A stretch of 11,193 nucleotides of DNA from Muribaculaceae bacterium. GTDB lineage: Bacteria; Bacteroidota; Bacteroidia; Bacteroidales; Muribaculaceae. The stretch lies in assembly GCA_021443235.1 (NCBI GenBank), contig JABUUJ010000026.1, positions 1-11,193 on the forward strand, read 5' to 3'. Below, in pieces: positions 7,144 to 11,193 of the stretch; within the stretch, counting starts at the first letter, position 1; every line of letters begins with the position of its first letter. Made by a program: the position numbers and the translations under genes. The notes below the pieces were generated by a model that saw only the letters and a list, made by a program, of their open reading frames with translations, had not been told where the DNA came from and searched no databases.

Positions 7144-9564
7144 ATGAGACTGAAATCACTCATTTGCCTCGTGTTGGCATGGGCGCTGCCCACCGCCGCT
7201 CAGATGCAAATCAACGAGATAATGCAGGCCAATGTGAGTTCCTGCTTTACCGATAACGAGTTTCCCGACTCGTGGGTTGAACTGTATAACAGTGGCACGA
7301 CCAACTTCCGCCTTGCCGGATACCGTTTGGGCGCGACTCCCAACTATGAGGAAGCCGCACTCATTAGTGGTGGCGCAATAGCACGCGCAGGCCAGTATGT
7401 TGTAATTTACGCCGACAAGCAGGGACCGCTGGGCTATCATGTTGATATGCGCCTTGATAGTGGCAAAGGTGAACTGTATCTTTTCACCCCTTCAGGCGAG
7501 ATTGCCGACCATTTGAGCTACCCCAAAACCCTTGGACCCAATGTGTCGTACAGTCGAATTGACCATGGCGAAGACTGGGCATTTGTGAAAACACCCACCC
7601 CGGGCAAGCCCAACGACACCATAACCATCAACACCACGCTGCCCGAGCCCGTTTTCAGCCGCAATGGGTTTGTGCATTGTGGCCTTCCCGTGCCGTTCAC
7701 GCTGCGAGTCACTGCGCCCGAGGGGGTCGCCTTGCCTGCTGGCACACGTCTCCACTACACTACCGACGGGTCGGAGCCCACCAGCGCTAGTCCCAGCGTG
7801 GAGACGCAACTGCGCATGTCGGTTTACCGCACCACCGTGGTGCGCGCCCGGTTTATCGCCCCCACCGCCGCGTCGCCTCACCCCACCACCCACAGCTACA
7901 TCTTCCACCCCCGCGACACCCAACTGCCAGTAGTTTCGATAAACACCGATGACAAATATTTTAACGACAGCGAAATAGGAATATTTGCGGGCGAGAACTA
8001 TCAGCGCGACTGGCGACGCCCCATCGGCATAGAGTATTTCGCCACAACGGACGAGGACGCCGTCGTCAACCAGATGGGAGAGTGCCGCGTGCATGGCGCC
8101 TATACGCGTGTCAACGCGCAGAAGTCGCTCGCCGTCTACACTCAGAAGCGTTTCGGCAACAAGCGCTTCGATTACCCCTTCTGGGAGCACAAACCCGAGG
8201 TGGACGCGGTCAAGTCGTTTGTGTTGCGCAATGGAGGCAACTGCTTCGCTACTAACCGCATCGCCGACCAGGCCGGCGAGACGCTTTTTGGTCGTAATGC
8301 TGCCAACCTCGACTACATGGAGAATACCGAGGTAATCGCCTATGTCAATGGTGTCTACAAGGGCATATACGACCTGCGTGAGCGTAGCAACGAGGACAAT
8401 GTCGAGGCCAACTATGACGGGCTTGACGACATCACCATGGTCGAGAATTATGACGAGCTGAAAAAGGGTAACAAGCAACTTTTTGACGACTTTGTGGCGC
8501 TCTACAATAGCGCGCCCACCTACGAGCAGATGGCTGCGGCCGTTGATATCGACAATTTCGTCAAAAGCATCATAACACAGGCCTATGTCACCAATACCGA
8601 CTGGCCTGGCAACAACATGGTGATGTGGCGGCCCAACGCAGCCGACGGCAAATGGCGCATTATGCTCAAGGACCTTGATTTCTATGGGTCAAATGGCATA
8701 AACTCAACGTTTTTCAACCACTTGTTGCGTGCCAATGGCCATGAGGGCGACACAGGCGAGGGCAACCGCCCCGAGAGCGTCAAGGTGTTCCAAGTGCTGT
8801 GGCAATTCCCTGAGTTCCGCCAGCTCGTCATCGACAATTTTACGGTCAACGCAGGCGATTTTCTGCGTAAAAACCTTGTGCGAGAGCATCTGCAGCAATT
8901 GGCCGATGGCATCGACAGTGAGTACACCTACCATCTCGCGGCCTACGGCAACCCCACTTCCTATGCCAAGTGGCAGCAGCACGTCGAGGACCTTATTTCG
9001 TGGAGTGAGATGCGCAGCGATTTCATTCGCGACAATTTGATAAGGGAATATTTCGGGCTTGGCGCGCTGGTTCCACTCTCGGTGATTACCCACGACTTTC
9101 CAGTGACTATCAACGGGGTATCCCTCTCTCAAAGTGAGTTTATAGGCAACTACTACACAGGTGGGACTGTGCGTGCCGTCACACCTAACCACAAGTGGAA
9201 ATATACAATAACCTACGGCAATGGGTCGGTGCGAAGGATTTCGGTCGACAGCTGTGTCGTGGAGCTTCCTATGGCGGTTAACATTAAGAGTTTGGAACTT
9301 GAGGTGGACGAGTCGAGCGCAATAACCGACCTCACCAGCGACGCGTCGCGGCCAGCCGTGAGCATCACTGCGGTTGCGGGCAACGTGTGCGTTGAGTGCG
9401 CCTCACCGCTGAGGGGTGTCACCGTGCTTGATGTTGCTGGCCGCACCATTGCCACTCATCCTGGTGGCGACATGGTGGTGGAGCTGCATCTGCCGGCACG
9501 TGGCATCTACATTGTTGCGGCGGCTACGCCGCAGGGTGTCGTGGCACGCAAGGTGCGCTACTGA
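7144..9564 (+). CDS. Secreted CotH kinase family protein with lamin-tail domain
   Basis: An 806-aa exported multidomain protein. Residues 1-19 form a signal peptide (MRLKSLICLVLAWALPTAA, then Q). Next is a lamin-tail domain (about 22-155: INEIM, DSWVELYN, GYRLG). A short beta-sandwich of the chitobiase/hexosaminidase C-terminal type follows (about 160-255; LHYTTDGSEPT). The CotH domain (about 260-640) contains KSFVLRNGGN, GVYKGIYDLRERS, TDWPGNNMVMWRP and the putative metal-binding KDLDF (D510, D512). The last 70 or so residues (VTVLDVAGRTI, GIYIVAAAT, VARKVRY) resemble a T9SS type A sorting domain. CotH proteins are atypical kinases, known from Bacillus spore coat; the bacteroidal members' substrates are unknown to me. 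The ATG at 7144 is preferred over the upstream GTG at 7135 because it gives a clean signal peptide and suits the promoter. Odd point: Cys367 follows RNGGN, where I recall Asp. Confidence 0.88.
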   Translation: MRLKSLICLVLAWALPTAAQMQINEIMQANVSSCFTDNEFPDSWVELYNSGTTNFRLAGYRLGATPNYEEAALISGGAIARAGQYVVIYADKQGPLGYHVDMRLDSGKGELYLFTPSGEIADHLSYPKTLGPNVSYSRIDHGEDWAFVKTPTPGKPNDTITINTTLPEPVFSRNGFVHCGLPVPFTLRVTAPEGVALPAGTRLHYTTDGSEPTSASPSVETQLRMSVYRTTVVRARFIAPTAASPHPTTHSYIFHPRDTQLPVVSINTDDKYFNDSEIGIFAGENYQRDWRRPIGIEYFATTDEDAVVNQMGECRVHGAYTRVNAQKSLAVYTQKRFGNKRFDYPFWEHKPEVDAVKSFVLRNGGNCFATNRIADQAGETLFGRNAANLDYMENTEVIAYVNGVYKGIYDLRERSNEDNVEANYDGLDDITMVENYDELKKGNKQLFDDFVALYNSAPTYEQMAAAVDIDNFVKSIITQAYVTNTDWPGNNMVMWRPNAADGKWRIMLKDLDFYGSNGINSTFFNHLLRANGHEGDTGEGNRPESVKVFQVLWQFPEFRQLVIDNFTVNAGDFLRKNLVREHLQQLADGIDSEYTYHLAAYGNPTSYAKWQQHVEDLISWSEMRSDFIRDNLIREYFGLGALVPLSVITHDFPVTINGVSLSQSEFIGNYYTGGTVRAVTPNHKWKYTITYGNGSVRRISVDSCVVELPMAVNIKSLELEVDESSAITDLTSDASRPAVSITAVAGNVCVECASPLRGVTVLDVAGRTIATHPGGDMVVELHLPARGIYIVAAATPQGVVARKVRY

Positions 9565-9568
9565 AGAA

Positions 9569-9600
9569 CCTCATTCGTGGGGAGGCGTTTACGTTTTTTT
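9569..9600 (+). terminator. Weak possible terminator after the CotH gene
   Basis: A short cctc/gagg stem (9569-9572 with 9582-9585) and a cgt-tt-acg mini-palindrome (9586-9593) precede seven Ts at 9594-9600. The T-run is convincing but the stems are only 4 and 3 bp, so termination here is doubtful. Confidence 0.3.
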
Positions 9601-9609
9601 AGGTGCGAT

Positions 9610-9643
9610 TTTGGTGTTATACCAGGAAAAATGCGTAATTTCG
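9610..9643 (+). promoter_or_regulatory. Likely lepB promoter
   Basis: TTTG at 9610-9613 and TAATTTCG at 9636-9643 resemble the Bacteroidota -33 TTTG and -7 TAnnTTTG boxes with 22 bp between them, the -7 box having one mismatch. The lepB ATG is 27 bp further on. This suggests lepB has its own promoter in the 106-bp gap rather than depending on the CotH gene. Confidence 0.5.
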
Positions 9644-9670
9644 CAAGAAAATAACGAAAACGACTAAATC

Positions 9671-11077
9671 ATGGCAGAAAAAAGCAAAAAGAACGAGATG
9701 GAATACAACCCCCAGACGGGTAACCTCAAGCAACGCCTCGCGCGAGTGAAAACCACGCGATGGGTGCGTTTTGGCATTGTGGTGGCTGTGTTCCTGGCGT
9801 GGACGGTGTGGCTGGGCAACTGGTGGGTGCTGCTGGCGCTGCCGCTGCTGGCCGACATCTACCTCACGCAGTTCATCCCTTACACTTGGTGGAAGGGCAT
9901 CAAGAACTCGGTGGTGCGCACCATTTTCAGTTGGATTGACGCTATCGTCTATGCGCTGGTGCTGGTTTACTTCCTCTTCCTCTTTGTGGGGCAGAACTAC
10001 CAGATTCCCTCGTCATCGCTCGAGAAATCGCTGCTCACTGGCGATTTCCTGTGGGTAAACAAGATGGTGTACGGTCCTCGTGTGCCACAAACTCCCCTGC
10101 ACTTCCCGCTGGCACAGAATATGTTGCCTTTTTTCAACTGTAAGTCCTATATCGAGCATCCGCAGTTTGACTACCATCGCCTGAAGGGCGTGCGCAGCGT
10201 TGAGCGCGGCGACATCGTGGTGTTTAACTTCCCCGCGGGCGACACCGTGGCGCTCAATTGTCCCAACCCCGACTACTACACCCTCGTGTTTGAGAACGGC
10301 CGCGACGCCGTCAAGAACCACCCCGACATCTTCGGCGAGGTGATTTACCGCCCCGTTGACCGCCGCGACAACTATGTGAAGCGCTGTCTGGGTCTGCCTG
10401 GCGAGAGCCTCTCGATGAGAGAGGGCCTTGTGTATATCAACGGCAAGCAGCTCGACGAGCCAAAGAACGTGCAGTTCCGCTACATCGTCACCACCGACGG
10501 CACGGTGATAAGCGACAACGTGTATGAGGATCTGGGGGTGAGCGTGGAGGACCGTGGCTTCAACGGCCAGTTCTATGAGATGCCGCTCACCTATGAGATG
10601 GTCAAGAAACTCAAGGCATTGCCTTATATTACTGCCGTTGAGCGTGTTACCGATGCGATGCTCGTGGGTAGCAACGACAAGATGCTCACTCACCCGCTGG
10701 GTCACGACTACGGTTGGACTCACAACAACTATGGCCCTGTGTGGATTCCCAAGAAGGGCGCGCAGCTCGACCTCACGCTGGAGAATCTGCCCATCTATGA
10801 GCGCTGCATCAAGAACTATGAGGGCAACAGCCTTGAGGTGAACGACGGCAAGATTTATATCAACGGCGAGGTCGCGAACAGCTATACATTCAAGATGGAC
10901 TACTACTGGATGATGGGCGACAACCGCGACAACTCGCTCGACTCGCGCTACTGGGGCTTTGTGCCCGAGGATCATGTGGTGGGAACGCCCATGATAGTGC
11001 TGCTGTCGTTTGACAAGGACAAGGGAGGCTTGCGCTGGAACCGCTTCTTCCGCTCGGCCAATCCCGATAAGAAATAA
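9671..11077 (+). CDS. lepB: Signal peptidase I (long Bacteroidota form)
   Basis: Membrane serine protease that removes Sec signal peptides on the outer face of the inner membrane. The protein is complete at 468 aa. A basic cytoplasmic start is followed by hydrophobic segments at about 33-48, 51-69 and 89-106. The catalytic site follows: QIPSSSLEKSL carries nucleophile Ser116 (PSxS with Leu where E. coli has Met), then RGDIVVFNFP, then YVKR with general-base Lys237, and finally GDNRDNSLDSRYWG (from Gly416). It is longer than E. coli LepB (324 aa): Ser to Lys spans 121 residues instead of about 55, with another extended insert between Lys237 and the GDN box. Long forms are usual in Bacteroidota. 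ATG at 9671 has no Shine-Dalgarno sequence. Its neighbours all encode or include exported proteins, but as a general housekeeping enzyme it need not be functionally tied to them. Confidence 0.97.
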   Translation: MAEKSKKNEMEYNPQTGNLKQRLARVKTTRWVRFGIVVAVFLAWTVWLGNWWVLLALPLLADIYLTQFIPYTWWKGIKNSVVRTIFSWIDAIVYALVLVYFLFLFVGQNYQIPSSSLEKSLLTGDFLWVNKMVYGPRVPQTPLHFPLAQNMLPFFNCKSYIEHPQFDYHRLKGVRSVERGDIVVFNFPAGDTVALNCPNPDYYTLVFENGRDAVKNHPDIFGEVIYRPVDRRDNYVKRCLGLPGESLSMREGLVYINGKQLDEPKNVQFRYIVTTDGTVISDNVYEDLGVSVEDRGFNGQFYEMPLTYEMVKKLKALPYITAVERVTDAMLVGSNDKMLTHPLGHDYGWTHNNYGPVWIPKKGAQLDLTLENLPIYERCIKNYEGNSLEVNDGKIYINGEVANSYTFKMDYYWMMGDNRDNSLDSRYWGFVPEDHVVGTPMIVLLSFDKDKGGLRWNRFFRSANPDKK

Positions 11078-11078
11078 A

Positions 11079-11120
11079 GTTTAAAGTTTATTGTTTAAAG
11101 TTTAGAGTTTATAGTTTATT
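11079..11120. repeat. 7-bp tandem repeat, six copies, after lepB
   Basis: Starting two bases after the lepB stop, six consecutive heptamers all begin with GTTTA: gtttaaa, gtttatt, gtttaaa, gtttaga, gtttata, gtttatt. No hairpin is seen, so this is not an obvious terminator. Function unknown. Confidence 0.85.
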
Positions 11121-11143
11121 GAGAATTCGAGAAAGGCTTGCCA

Positions 11144-11193
11144 CTTGATAAACTTGACAAACTTGATAAACTTGACAAACTTGAAAAACTTGA
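11144..11193. repeat. 9-bp tandem repeat running off the right edge
   Basis: Five full nonamers plus a partial sixth: cttgataaa (11144-11152), cttgacaaa, cttgataaa, cttgacaaa, cttgaaaaa, cttga (to 11193). The first four alternate T and C at position 6, which makes an 18-bp higher-order unit. The array is cut by the window edge, so its full length is unknown. It is 23 bp beyond the 7-bp array. Confidence 0.85.

Noticed and set aside
7492..8478. A 328-codon open frame on the minus strand, opposite the CotH gene
   Set aside because: No recognisable motif or promoter, and it lies wholly inside the well-supported CotH domain gene.
10013..10975. A 320-codon open frame on the minus strand, opposite lepB
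   Set aside because: Val/His/Ala-rich antisense frame without motifs; lepB on the plus strand carries all catalytic boxes.
11079..11193. Possible CRISPR array at the right end
   Set aside because: Units are 7 or 9 bp, directly adjacent, with no spacers of 25-40 bp and no cas genes nearby. These are plain tandem repeats.
1..11193. Mobile element or horizontally acquired island
   Set aside because: No transposase, integrase, terminal inverted repeats or tRNA. Gene content is mostly core, and base composition looks uniform across the coding regions by eye.

Overview
This 11.2 kb window is ordinary chromosomal DNA from a member of the Bacteroidota, most likely order Bacteroidales and possibly a gut Muribaculaceae- or Prevotella-like lineage. 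The evidence is the presence of type IX secretion (PorZ-type) proteins, start codons without Shine-Dalgarno sequences, at least one good Bacteroidota -7 promoter box (TAnnTTTG form), an era-der gene pair, and a long Bacteroidota-style signal peptidase I. The family-level placement is a guess. I see no tRNA, rRNA, insertion sequence, prophage or CRISPR array.

Layout. Positions 1-522 (+) hold the C-terminal part of the GTPase Era, cut by the window edge. Positions 700-2010 (+) hold the double-GTPase Der. Both act in ribosome assembly. After der comes a convergent junction with a perfect 16-bp hairpin (2083-2121), followed on the minus strand by two tandem co-directional genes at 4485-6827 (first) and 2166-4469 (second), only 15 bp apart. 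Both are full-length and look like PorZ, the double beta-propeller component of the type IX secretion attachment complex. A 316-bp divergent intergenic region (6828-7143) separates this pair from a plus-strand gene for a secreted CotH-kinase family protein with a lamin-tail domain (7144-9564). Signal peptidase I, lepB, follows at 9671-11077.

How the genes fit together. The left end is ribosome-biogenesis housekeeping. The rest concerns export: a signal peptidase that removes Sec signal peptides, two PorZ-like surface/periplasmic proteins, and a secreted CotH-like protein whose C-terminus resembles a T9SS sorting domain and which may therefore be a client of the same export route.

The two most notable features are the tandem duplication of a porZ-like gene, and a set of degenerate short tandem repeats filling the non-coding gaps. 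The repeats have a different unit length at each site (8, 10, 6, 7 and 9 bp) and three of the five arrays sit at or within 20 bp of a stop codon. No complete unknown defence or biosynthetic system is visible.
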